Source: Thermoplasmata archaeon (GTDB lineage: Archaea; Thermoplasmatota; Thermoplasmata; Methanomassiliicoccales; Methanomethylophilaceae). From it: DNA of 33,550 nt. The position numbers and the translations under genes were made by a program. The stretch spans positions 1-33,550 of the forward strand of contig SUSZ01000028.1 in the NCBI GenBank assembly GCA_015063165.1. Direction: 5' to 3'. Under the pieces are notes generated by a model. That model was not told where the DNA came from. It saw only the letters and a program-made list of their open reading frames with translations, and made no database searches. Shown here in pieces: positions 17,362-25,126 of the stretch. Every line of letters starts with the position of its first letter. The stretch's first letter is position 1.

Positions 17362-20322
17362 ATTAGATGGGCATATATGGATGATGACGTCACAAAGAAG
17401 ATTGGCTCGATAAGGTTCTCTTGTCTATCTCCTGATGAAATCAGGAAGATGTCCATGGTCGAGGTCATAACTCCGGATACATATGATGACGATAATCACC
17501 TCATACCCAAGGGCCTCATGGATCCCCATATGGGCGTTATCGAGCCCGGTTTCCGCTGTAAGACCTGTGGATTCAAATCGGGCGAATGCCCCGGTCATTT
17601 CGGCCACATAGAACTTGCTGCGCCTGTAATACATGTGGGGTACATCAAGGAAATCAAGATGTTGCTCGATTCAACTTGCCATCGGTGTGGCAGGTTGATG
17701 CTTTCTGAAAAGCATATAGAACGTCATAGGGATACGATATCGCACCTTGGTATGGATGTGATATCCGTTAATAACCTTCGCAAAGAGGTTGTGGCAGAAG
17801 CCATTGATCACTCGGTATGTCCATGGTGCGGTGCAAAGCAGGTTAAGATAAAACTGGATAAACCTACTACATTCAGGCTGGATAACGGCAGAAGCTCTGT
17901 AACTGGCTACAGGGCTGTTAATACGAAGGCTCTGGAAGGCATTAAGTTGACGCCAAGAGAGGTCCGTCGGAGGCTCGAGATGATTACCGATGAGGATCTC
18001 AGGACATTGGGTATCGATCCTGAGTGTTGCAGACCTGAATGGATGGTCATCACAGTACTTCCCGTTCCTCCTGTGACAGCGAGGCCAACTGCATCCAATG
18101 ATTATGGGGGTAGATCCGAGGACGATCTGACCCACAAGCTTGTCGATGTCCTCAAGATCAACCAGAGGCTCGGAGAGAACCGCGACGCGGGAGCTCCCCA
18201 GCTGATCGTTGAGGACCTCTGGGAGCTGCTCCAGTATCACGTCACCACCTACTTCGACAACCAGGCCTCTGGGATCCCTCCGGCGAGGCACAGGTCCGGC
18301 CGTCCTCTGAAGACCCTCGTCCAGAGGCTCAAGGGAAAGGAGGGACGTTTCAGATCCAACCTGTCCGGTAAGCGTGTGAACTTCTCCGCGCGTACCGTCA
18401 TCTCGCCCGACCCCCTCCTGTCGATCAACGACGTCGGAGTGCCCATATTTGCGGCTAGGGAGCTCACGATCCCCATTCATGTGAATACATGGAACATCGA
18501 TCAGGTCAGGAAGATTATCAGGAGGGGTGTTATCAACGATTCGCTCTCTTTCCCTTACAGACCTTCAGCCAGATATATCATCCGTACTGACGGAAGGAGG
18601 ATCAGGGTCACCGAGAGGAACGCATTCGAGGTCGCCGAAAGGGTAGACATAGGATATGTTGTCGAGAGGCAGCTGATGGAGGGCGACGTCGTCCTGTTCA
18701 ACAGAGCACCCTCGTTGCATAGAATGTCTTTGATGGCCCATCGGGTAAGAGTCGTTAATGGAAGCACATTCAGGCTCAATCCTGCCGTATGTCCGCCTTA
18801 TGGTGCGGACTTCGACGGGGACGAGATGGTAATCCACGTCCTTCAGTCCTATGAGGCTCGCGTCGAGGCTCGTATTCTCATGCAGGTCCAGGAGAACATC
18901 CTGTCCCCCAGGTACGGAGGGCCAATAATTGGGGGCATACATGACTACATCTCCGGAATCTATTTCCTCACTCATAACAACCCTCGTTTCGATTTCTTCC
19001 AGACATCGGATATACTATTCCGGCTTCCGGAGAGAAGCTACACGAAGATGAAGACATCTCCAGACGATAGGCATCATGGCTCCATGACGGATTGTGGAGA
19101 CATATCGATAGAGATTCCTGGACCCGCTGGCATCGACGAGCGCGGGCTTCCGTTCTGGACTGGGCGGCAGCTGTTCTCTACCATCCTGCCTGAGGACTTC
19201 AACGCCACATTCAGAGCTAGGATTTGCCGTCGTTGCGAAGAAGGATGCAGCAGGGAGGGCTGTCCATTCGATGCCTATGTCAGAATCCAAAACGGGGTTC
19301 TGGAGTGCGGGACCATCGATTCAATGGGTATTGGGAACGACGAAGGCGAAATTCTTGGACGCATAGCCCATGGCTACGGTATGTCCCGTGCATCGAGGTT
19401 CATTGATCAGGTCACTAGGCTATCTCTAGGCGCTCTCATGACCTTCGGGTTCAGTGTTGGCATCAGCGACATGGATTTGGACGAGGAAACCAGCAATCAG
19501 ATTTCAGCCAGTGTGCAGGATTCCATTGAATCGGTGGACTGGATACTTGAATCGCATTATGGAGGAAGCTTAAGGGCCATTTCAGAGAGTTTCATGAGAA
19601 GGACCACCGAGTCTGCCGTCAGGAAAATTCTTGGAGATGCTTGTGATAATGCAGGGAAGATTGCTGAAGAGGCTCTTGGGGAGGACAACCCAGTCGTGAT
19701 AATGGCGAAATCCGGGGCTCGCGGGTCTATTAAGAACATGTCACAGATGGCATGTTGTCTCGGCCAACAACTGGTCCGTGCGCAGAGGCCTTCCAGAGGG
19801 TATTACGGAAGGGTACTCCCTCATTTCGAAAGATACGATCTAGGGGCTTGTGCCAGAGGCTTCTGTACCAGTTCCTTCAAATCCGGGCTGTCTCCGACAG
19901 AGTTCTTCTTCCATGCCATGGGGGAGAGGGCGGACGGAGTCGACAAGATGATCAGATTTTCTAGGTCTGGCTACATGCAGAGGAAACTGGTCTCTGCTAT
20001 GGGGGACCTCCGGCTTTCCGAAGATGGAACCGTTAGAAACTCCATCGGAGAGGTGATCCAGTTCACGTACGGCGAGGATGGCGTCGATCCTTCCAGAGCC
20101 GTAAGCGGCAAGGCAGTAGATATAGACGAGCTCTTTTTCACAGTCCTCCCCGAGGAAGAGTTCGATTTGCTGGTGGATCCCAAAGAGAGGAAAGAAGAGT
20201 CTGGTTATGGTTCTGTCAATCTGGACGAGATGGAGTTCACAGAGGACGAGGAAGATTTGGGATATACGGAAGACAACGAGGACGAGGACGAATTCGAAAC
20301 GGATGGCGGCCTTACAGATTGA
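17359..20322 (+). CDS. rpoA1-like: Stand-alone divergent RNA polymerase subunit A' (Rpo1N paralogue)
   Basis: A 987-residue homologue of the largest-subunit N-terminal part. Retained: clamp zinc ligands C67, C70, C77, H80; second zinc set C107, C110, C154, C157; the well-conserved DLTHKLVDVLKINQR to LSGKRVNFSARTVISPDP block; and metal-A aspartates D484, D486, D488. Changed: Gly482 replaces the near-universal Asn of NADFDGD; the bridge helix (about 848-880) reads HAMGERADGVDKMIRFSRSGY where the usual pattern is [21 protein letters not shown]. A Cys cluster (CRRCEEGCSREGC) lies in the funnel region and an acidic tail of about 40 residues ends the protein. No rpoH, rpoB, A'' or nusA is nearby, unlike the archaeal polymerase operon, so I read it as a second copy; it would need A'' in trans. 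Codon use is patchy (see findings). Confidence 0.88.
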   Translation: MIRWAYMDDDVTKKIGSIRFSCLSPDEIRKMSMVEVITPDTYDDDNHLIPKGLMDPHMGVIEPGFRCKTCGFKSGECPGHFGHIELAAPVIHVGYIKEIKMLLDSTCHRCGRLMLSEKHIERHRDTISHLGMDVISVNNLRKEVVAEAIDHSVCPWCGAKQVKIKLDKPTTFRLDNGRSSVTGYRAVNTKALEGIKLTPREVRRRLEMITDEDLRTLGIDPECCRPEWMVITVLPVPPVTARPTASNDYGGRSEDDLTHKLVDVLKINQRLGENRDAGAPQLIVEDLWELLQYHVTTYFDNQASGIPPARHRSGRPLKTLVQRLKGKEGRFRSNLSGKRVNFSARTVISPDPLLSINDVGVPIFAARELTIPIHVNTWNIDQVRKIIRRGVINDSLSFPYRPSARYIIRTDGRRIRVTERNAFEVAERVDIGYVVERQLMEGDVVLFNRAPSLHRMSLMAHRVRVVNGSTFRLNPAVCPPYGADFDGDEMVIHVLQSYEARVEARILMQVQENILSPRYGGPIIGGIHDYISGIYFLTHNNPRFDFFQTSDILFRLPERSYTKMKTSPDDRHHGSMTDCGDISIEIPGPAGIDERGLPFWTGRQLFSTILPEDFNATFRARICRRCEEGCSREGCPFDAYVRIQNGVLECGTIDSMGIGNDEGEILGRIAHGYGMSRASRFIDQVTRLSLGALMTFGFSVGISDMDLDEETSNQISASVQDSIESVDWILESHYGGSLRAISESFMRRTTESAVRKILGDACDNAGKIAEEALGEDNPVVIMAKSGARGSIKNMSQMACCLGQQLVRAQRPSRGYYGRVLPHFERYDLGACARGFCTSSFKSGLSPTEFFFHAMGERADGVDKMIRFSRSGYMQRKLVSAMGDLRLSEDGTVRNSIGEVIQFTYGEDGVDPSRAVSGKAVDIDELFFTVLPEEEFDLLVDPKERKEESGYGSVNLDEMEFTEDEEDLGYTEDNEDEDEFETDGGLTD

Positions 20323-20390
20323 ATATTGGATGTTTGACCTAAGTTAGTCAAATTCAGGATATGCGGTCTTTTCATTCTGATGGCGAATTA

Positions 20391-20402
20391 TAGTATATAT
20401 AA
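20391..20402 (+). promoter_or_regulatory. Strong TATA box upstream of the nitroreductase gene
   Basis: TATATATAAG-type element at about 20393-20402 in the gap after the A' paralogue. Transcription would begin near 20427, leaving a leader of about 50 bases before ATG 20480. A weaker ATTATTAT at about 20445 could instead give a leaderless message. Confidence 0.5.
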
Positions 20403-20479
20403 GTCAGGGGTGTTGAACCTCAGGAACATAGTTTCTCGCTTCACTATTATTATCAACTCATTCATCGCTACTGCACCCT

Positions 20480-20992
20480 ATGGAATTCGAAAAGCTGGTC
20501 AGGGAACGCTATTCGGTAAGGAAGTTCACGGACGAACAGGTATCGGATGAGGACATCAGGAAGATCCTGGATTCGATATACATATCCCCCACCGGACAGA
20601 ATAAGCAGCCTCTGAGGATATGGACCATAAGAAGCAGGGAACGTCTGGAAGACGTGAAGAGAATCACTAAGTTCCATTACGATGCGCCCCTCACGATAGC
20701 CGTATGCGCCGTCCCGGGAGAGGGATTCGTGAGGAAGAGCGACGGCTGCGACCATTGCGTCATCGACGCCGCGGCGGCCACCATGCAGGCATGGTTGATG
20801 ACGGAGGACATCGGCCTAGGGGCGGTGTGGGTGAGCGATTTCGACAGCAGTCTTCAGGATGCCCTGTTTCCTGAGATGAAGGGAACGGAATTGGTGGCGT
20901 TGCTACAAATAGGCCATATCTCCCCCGAATCCAAGCCGCTAGGATGGCATTCGAAGAAGAGGGACAGGTCCGAGATGTTCTTCGAGCTTTAA
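20480..20992 (+). CDS. Nitroreductase-family flavoprotein
   Basis: A 170-residue FMN-dependent oxidoreductase of the nitroreductase superfamily. The FMN phosphate-binding start RYSVRKF is at residues 10-16, the SPTGQNKQP substrate/FMN loop at about 36-44, and the GLGAVWVSDF motif at about 111-120; length is that of the compact archaeal group. It probably works as a dimer with NAD(P)H, but the physiological substrate is not deducible. A CDHC pair at about 86-89 is unusual and might bind metal. Its own TATA box separates it from the A' paralogue. Confidence 0.9.
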   Translation: MEFEKLVRERYSVRKFTDEQVSDEDIRKILDSIYISPTGQNKQPLRIWTIRSRERLEDVKRITKFHYDAPLTIAVCAVPGEGFVRKSDGCDHCVIDAAAATMQAWLMTEDIGLGAVWVSDFDSSLQDALFPEMKGTELVALLQIGHISPESKPLGWHSKKRDRSEMFFEL

Positions 20993-21180
20993 GATTTGAA
21001 TTCCCAGTCCTGGTTTCAGCGACCGGGATGCCATAGTTGAACGGTGGCGCATTTCTGAATCGAATGATCGGACGATGGAACGCGCCGCTAGGTTCACATC
21101 TTGAACAATCCCGTTCCTGCAACCGTGTTCGGTAAATCTCATTCTGCATCATTAGGGGTTCGTCTCTCGGTCACCTTGTT

Positions 21181-21270
21181 CTCACCCTTTAGGACCTAGC
21201 TGAGGTTGTTCTTGCCTCGCCGTTGAAGACTCTCCGGTATCTGTCGCCGCATTGTTGTTGTAGGTAGACA
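21181..21270 (-). pseudogene. Decayed fragment of a NADAR gene
   Basis: About 90 bases match the 3' part of the NADAR gene at 545-640, including shared runs such as GAGGTTGTTCT, TCGCCGTTGAAGAC, TGTCGCCGCA and GTTGTTGTA. Small deletions break the frame. The upstream part of the gene is missing. This is a relic of a duplication or of a second NADAR gene. Confidence 0.7.
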
Positions 21271-21326
21271 GAATCCCTTCATTCGGATGCAGGATAGGGT
21301 CCATCCAGGCCCCAGCGCCATTCAGT

Positions 21327-21464
21327 TCATCGGTTGGCAGGGTTCTTGCGGATCTTCTCGGAGGGACTCTTCGAAGGAGGGTCGAGCTCCAGAGCGTTCC
21401 CGCAGAACTGGCATATCGAGAACGGGTTCAGGCCGGAGTCCCGGCCGCATACTGGACACTTCAT
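21327..21464 (-). CDS. Small zinc-ribbon protein
   Basis: A 45-residue open frame: MKCPVCGRDSGLNPFSICQF starts it, giving a CPVC (residues 3-6) and CQFC (18-21) pair that fits a mini zinc ribbon, followed by a basic tail ending NPANR and a TGA stop. No clear Shine-Dalgarno sequence is seen; the message may be leaderless. Such proteins are common in archaea and often bind nucleic acid or partner proteins, but no role can be assigned. The regular two-pair spacing and host-like codons argue that it is real despite its size. Confidence 0.6.
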   Translation of the reverse strand: MKCPVCGRDSGLNPFSICQFCGNALELDPPSKSPSEKIRKNPANR

Positions 21465-21678
21465 GTTCAGAACCAGAGCCCGCGGTTATTTGACTGGTTC
21501 GGACACCTGACCGAAAGTGTGATTCTTCTGGTATATTAACGTTACACGACTTTCTGTAAAAATCAGGCTTGTTATAGTTTAGTTAACAATTAAACTTACT
21601 TTTGTATAAAACTTATGTAAAAAATGGAAAAACAAGGTATATGCTTTAACTACCCAATAGGATACGATTACGATAACC

Positions 21679-22053
21679 ATGGGAAAGTTCGTTATCAAGA
21701 AATCGAAGGACGAGCAGTTCTACTTCAACCTGCTCGCGGGGAACGGACAGGTGATTTGCAAGTCGGAGATGTACAAGGCTCTGGCTAGCGCCAAGAACGG
21801 AATCGAATCCGTCAGGAAGAACGTCGATTCCAAGATCGAGGACCAGACCGTGGAAGGATACGAGAAGGTCAAATATCCCAAGTGGGAGGTCTACGTCGAC
21901 AAGGCCGGCGAGTACAGGTTCAGGCTGTGCGCCTCGAACGGGGAGAACATCGCTGCCAGCGAGGGATATGTCAGGAAGGACAGCGCCCTCAACGGAATCG
22001 ATTCCATTCGCAGGAACGCACCCGAGGCCGAGGTCGTAGAAGATCTCGAATGA
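21679..22053 (+). CDS. DUF1508 (YegP-like) tandem-repeat protein, copy 1
   Basis: A 124-residue protein with two tandem DUF1508 units (about 1-55 and 64-118). Each has the pattern F-x-x-x-AxNGxxIxxSExYxxKxxAxNGIxSVRKN: here LLAGNGQVICKSEMY...NGIESVRKN and LCASNGENIAASEGY...NGIDSIRRN. The family is small, cytoplasmic and of uncertain function. An AT-rich promoter region (about 21540-21650, TATA-like GTATATGC near 21638) precedes it. A close paralogue lies at 31759-32133. Confidence 0.9.
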   Translation: MGKFVIKKSKDEQFYFNLLAGNGQVICKSEMYKALASAKNGIESVRKNVDSKIEDQTVEGYEKVKYPKWEVYVDKAGEYRFRLCASNGENIAASEGYVRKDSALNGIDSIRRNAPEAEVVEDLE

Positions 22054-22061
22054 AATAATCC

Positions 22062-22084
22062 GACGGGGATTTCCCCGTCTTTTT
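22062..22084 (+). terminator. Intrinsic-type terminator after the DUF1508 gene
   Basis: GACGGGG-ATTT-CCCCGTC followed by TTTTTAT. A 7-base perfect stem plus T-tract sits just after the plus-strand stop and just before the end of the convergent PhzF gene. Confidence 0.75.
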
Positions 22085-22096
22085 ATCACCGTAGTC

Positions 22097-22891
22097 TTAT
22101 TCTAGAATCGAATCCTCGATCTCGAAGGTCGCGAACATCACCGCCTTCCCTGAAAGCTTCACTCTGTCCCCTTCTATCTGTATCACTATAGTGCCACCAC
22201 GCTCTGAGACCTGACGAGCTACCATCCTGTCCTTCCCCAGCCTCTTCCTCCAGAAGTCGGCCAGGCTGCAGTGCATGGAGCCGCAGACCGGATCCTCGTC
22301 TATCCTGATCTTGGGCCAGAACGCTCTGGATACGAAGTCGAATTCGTCGTAACCGGGCGCGGTGACGAACAATCCTTCGCCGTCGGGAATCCGCTTCACC
22401 TTCCCCATGTCCGGTTTCAGACCGATGACGTCCTCGGCTCTCTCGAGTAAGACTATAGGGTCTCTGTATCCGATAGCGACTTCCATGGGTTCGCATCCTA
22501 TCGCTTCGCCTATCGCTTCAGGAGCGTCGTAGGGCTTTGTCTCGATTAGCGGGAAGTCCATGGTGTACATGTCTCCATCCCTCTCCACGGTCAGCCTCCC
22601 GCTGAGGGTCTGGAACTCCGCCATGTCCTCCTAGGGCTTCACGAGGTTCAGGATCACGAATCCAGCGGCGAGGGTGGCGTGCCCGCAGAGGTCCACCTCT
22701 CCTCCGGGCGTGAACCATCTCAGGTCGTACCTTCCGCCGGATCCGACGGCGAAGGCGGTCTCGGAGAGGTTGTTCTCAATGGCCAGCTTCAGCATGATTT
22801 CGTCCGGGAGCCAGCGTTCCAGGATGCAGACGGCTGCGGGATTACCAGAGAAAGGCCGGTCGGTGAAGGCGTCGACCTGGTACATCTTCAT
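22097..22891 (-). CDS. PhzF-family isomerase with one in-frame UAG codon
   Basis: Read through one TAG (22631-22633, codon 87), this is a 264-residue PhzF/YddE-type protein, close to normal length. The first half has FTDRPFSGNPAAV, the catalytic Glu in NLSETAF (about residue 44) and EVDLCGHATLAAG. The second half, in the same frame and only two codons after the TAG from the next Met, has FQTLSGRLTVERDGD, then DPVCGSMHCSLADFW, the partner motif of the active site. The active site is built from both halves, so neither is useful alone. The true stop is TAA. A TATA-like TTTTATCTA at about 22912-22920 lies 25 bases before ATG 22891, so the mRNA is likely leaderless. Read-through as pyrrolysine or a recent nonsense mutation are the two options; there is no other damage. 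Confidence 0.85.
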
Positions 22892-22922
22892 GACAGGCCA
22901 TGCCCTTCGATAGATAAAAGGT

Positions 22923-22939
22923 GGGCGGGGGTTCCGCCC
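22923..22939 (-). terminator. Terminator of the second importer operon
   Basis: On the minus strand GGGCGG-AACCC-CCGCCC is followed by ACCTTTTATC, directly after the binding-protein stop codon. The T-rich tail overlaps the TATA element of the PhzF gene. Confidence 0.65.
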
Positions 22940-22949
22940 TTGGAAGGTC

Positions 22950-24344
22950 TCAAAGCACTCCGAAATCCTTGAAGAAGTTCTCGATCTTGAAGTACTTGTT
23001 GTAGTTCTCGGTCTGGTCGGTGAAGTTCTGGATGAAGTAGTCCATCATCTCCCTGTAATCGACTCCGTTGTTGATGCCAGGATAGAGGACGTCCTGGTAG
23101 AACGCCATCTCGACGATATAGAACGGGCTGTTTCCGCCTTCGCGGGCCATTCCGAGGTAGTGGATGGTCTCGGGGCGGTTCTTCAGGACCTCCGCCCAGC
23201 CGGGGACTCCGACGTCCAGGTCCTTGGAGTTCCTGAGCCCGTCGTGCTCGTTCACGATGAAGTACACTGTGTTGTTCGAGGGGTTGGCGCTATTCATGAG
23301 CACGGTCTCGATCTGCTCCATCGTTAGGCTGTTGTACAGGTTGGGGGTGAGGTCCATGGTGCGGGTGGGACAGTTGACGCCGGCCCAGGTCGCGTGGTAG
23401 AGGTTGGTGTTGTCGCCTCCGGTGATGCTGTAGGTGGACGTTCCGGTGGCGATGAAGTTCCTGGTCATGACGAGGTTCTGCTTCTCCGTCAGGGTGGCCG
23501 CGGCGCTCTTCATCTTGGAGAGGCAGTCGTCATGCCAGGCCAGATACCTGTAGGTCTGGTCCATGTCCCCTTGGAGGAGGTATCCGTACATCAGGATGGA
23601 CCTGTCGATGTTGATGTTGGCGATGCCGTCCCCGTCGCAGGTGTGCTTGAACATGACATCTATGCCCTGGAGCTGCTCGCGGGCGATCTTGTCGGCTTCC
23701 GAGGCGAAGTATCCGGGGACGTACACATCGACCTTCGCCTTGATTATGGCTTCCCAGTCGGGGGAGCTGACGGAACCTGAGGAGGGAACTGTCTGGAACC
23801 TGGAGTTCAGGTAGAGCCAGTTGTTGTTCTTGATCTCGTCGTTGACCATGGCGACCTTGTCCATGAGTCCGGTGGCTTCGGTTGTGTAGACCCCGCTGCA
23901 GTAGCTGATGGCGATGGTCCTGACGGGCCAGGAGACCTTCTGAATGGTCGTGTAGTCGTCGATGTAGTACACGTCGAGCTTGGTATCCTTTCCAGCATCG
24001 ATGATGCTCCTGAGGTAGTCTACGTCCGCGGAATCGATCTTTCCGTCGGCGTTGGTGTCGCAGAGCACGGTGGTCTTGTTCTTGCCGGAGATGACGCCCT
24101 GGATGTAGGTCACATCGGCGGAGTCAATGCGGTCGTCTTCGTTCGCGTTCCCGAAGACCCAGAGCCTGGAGGAGGACGAGGGGAGCTTCTTGGTCATGTC
24201 CTCTCCGATGCGCTTTCCAGGGTCGGATGTCGGCGTGTCTTCCTTCTTGTCGTCGTTGCCGCCGTTGCTCATCAGCGCGTACGCCGCGACTCCGGCTATG
24301 ACGACGATGGCGACCAGAAGTATTGCGATGATCTTGTTGTCCAT
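22950..24344 (-). CDS. ABC importer substrate-binding protein with dockerin-like domain (operon 2)
   Basis: A 464-residue paralogue of the binding protein at 1193-2539. It has a hydrophobic N-terminal anchor (residues about 5-24), a Ser/Thr/Asp-rich linker, two dockerin-like calcium loops (NANEDDRIDSADV at about 66-78 and DTNADGKIDSADV at 97-109) and a binding domain to the C-terminus. I choose ATG 24344 because it aligns with the M-D-S-K start of the paralogue; a GTG at 24353 overlaps the ATPase stop (GTGA) and is also possible. It is the last gene of its operon, the reverse of operon 1. The binding domains of the two proteins are clearly diverged, which suggests different ligands. Confidence 0.87.
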   Translation of the reverse strand: MDNKIIAILLVAIVVIAGVAAYALMSNGGNDDKKEDTPTSDPGKRIGEDMTKKLPSSSSRLWVFGNANEDDRIDSADVTYIQGVISGKNKTTVLCDTNADGKIDSADVDYLRSIIDAGKDTKLDVYYIDDYTTIQKVSWPVRTIAISYCSGVYTTEATGLMDKVAMVNDEIKNNNWLYLNSRFQTVPSSGSVSSPDWEAIIKAKVDVYVPGYFASEADKIAREQLQGIDVMFKHTCDGDGIANINIDRSILMYGYLLQGDMDQTYRYLAWHDDCLSKMKSAAATLTEKQNLVMTRNFIATGTSTYSITGGDNTNLYHATWAGVNCPTRTMDLTPNLYNSLTMEQIETVLMNSANPSNNTVYFIVNEHDGLRNSKDLDVGVPGWAEVLKNRPETIHYLGMAREGGNSPFYIVEMAFYQDVLYPGINNGVDYREMMDYFIQNFTDQTENYNKYFKIENFFKDFGVL

Positions 24345-24349
24345 TGTGA

Positions 24350-25126
24350 TCACTCATCGTATTGGGGTATCAGGATGATGTGCGGGGCGCCCATCACGTC
24401 TATGACCCTCGCTTTGACTTTGTAAACGGTTTCGATGTTGTCCTCGGTGAGCACTTGCTTCGGGTCGCCGTCTGCGAAGACGTTGCCTTCGTACATCAGG
24501 ACGACGCGGTCGGCGTATGCCGCGGTGATGTTCAGGTCGTGGCAGACCATCAGGACCAGGATTCCAGCAGTCTTGGCGTAGGTCTTCAGGAATTTCATCA
24601 CGTCCATCTGGTACTTCACGTCCAGATTGGATGTGGGCTCGTCCAGGATCAGGATCTCCGGCTCCTGGACCAGGCCCCTGGCGATCTTCACCCTCTGTGC
24701 CTGTCCCGCGCTGAGCTTGCGGAAGTCGCGGTCCATGAACTCCTCAAGTCCGAGGAGCTTGATGGATTCCGAGACCTTCCTCAGGTCCTCGTCGGTGGTG
24801 GTCCAGCCGGAGCGCGGATGCCTTCCCATGAGGATGGCTTCGGTCACGGTCATCGAGAAGGTGGCTGTCGAAGTGGCCGAGACGAAGGCCATCTTCCTGG
24901 CCAGCTCGTGGAGGCCGTACTCGGACACGTTCCTGCCGTCGAGCAGGGCTTCTCCGCTGGAAGGCTTCAGGAGCTTGTTCCCGCACTTGACCAGGGTGGT
25001 CTTTCCCACTCCGTTGGGGCCGAGGATGCAGACCAGGCCCGGCTCGTCGAACTTCAGGTTCACCCCATTAAGGATGATCTTCTCCTCGTACCCGAACACG
25101 AGGTCCTTGAACTCCAGCGAGGTCAA
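24350..25126 (-). CDS. ABC importer ATPase, FecE/BtuD family (operon 2)
   Basis: A 258-residue ATPase with Walker A GPNGVGKT near residue 35, signature LSAGQAQRVKIARGL, Walker B ILILDEPTSNLD and the switch His in VCHDLN. GGAGG lies 7 bases before a TTG at 25126 that overlaps the permease stop (TTGA), so coupled translation from TTG is likely; ATG 25132 is too close to the ribosome site. The open frame extends much further upstream inside the permease gene, but that is not coding. It differs enough from the ATPase of operon 1 to be an old duplicate or an independent acquisition. Confidence 0.9.
   Translation of the reverse strand: MTSLEFKDLVFGYEEKIILNGVNLKFDEPGLVCILGPNGVGKTTLVKCGNKLLKPSSGEALLDGRNVSEYGLHELARKMAFVSATSTATFSMTVTEAILMGRHPRSGWTTTDEDLRKVSESIKLLGLEEFMDRDFRKLSAGQAQRVKIARGLVQEPEILILDEPTSNLDVKYQMDVMKFLKTYAKTAGILVLMVCHDLNITAAYADRVVLMYEGNVFADGDPKQVLTEDNIETVYKVKARVIDVMGAPHIILIPQYDE

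Noticed and set aside
17359-20322. Calling this the housekeeping rpoA1
   Set aside because: Wrong gene neighbourhood and changes at near-universal active-site and bridge-helix residues make a paralogue more likely; a genome search is needed to settle it.
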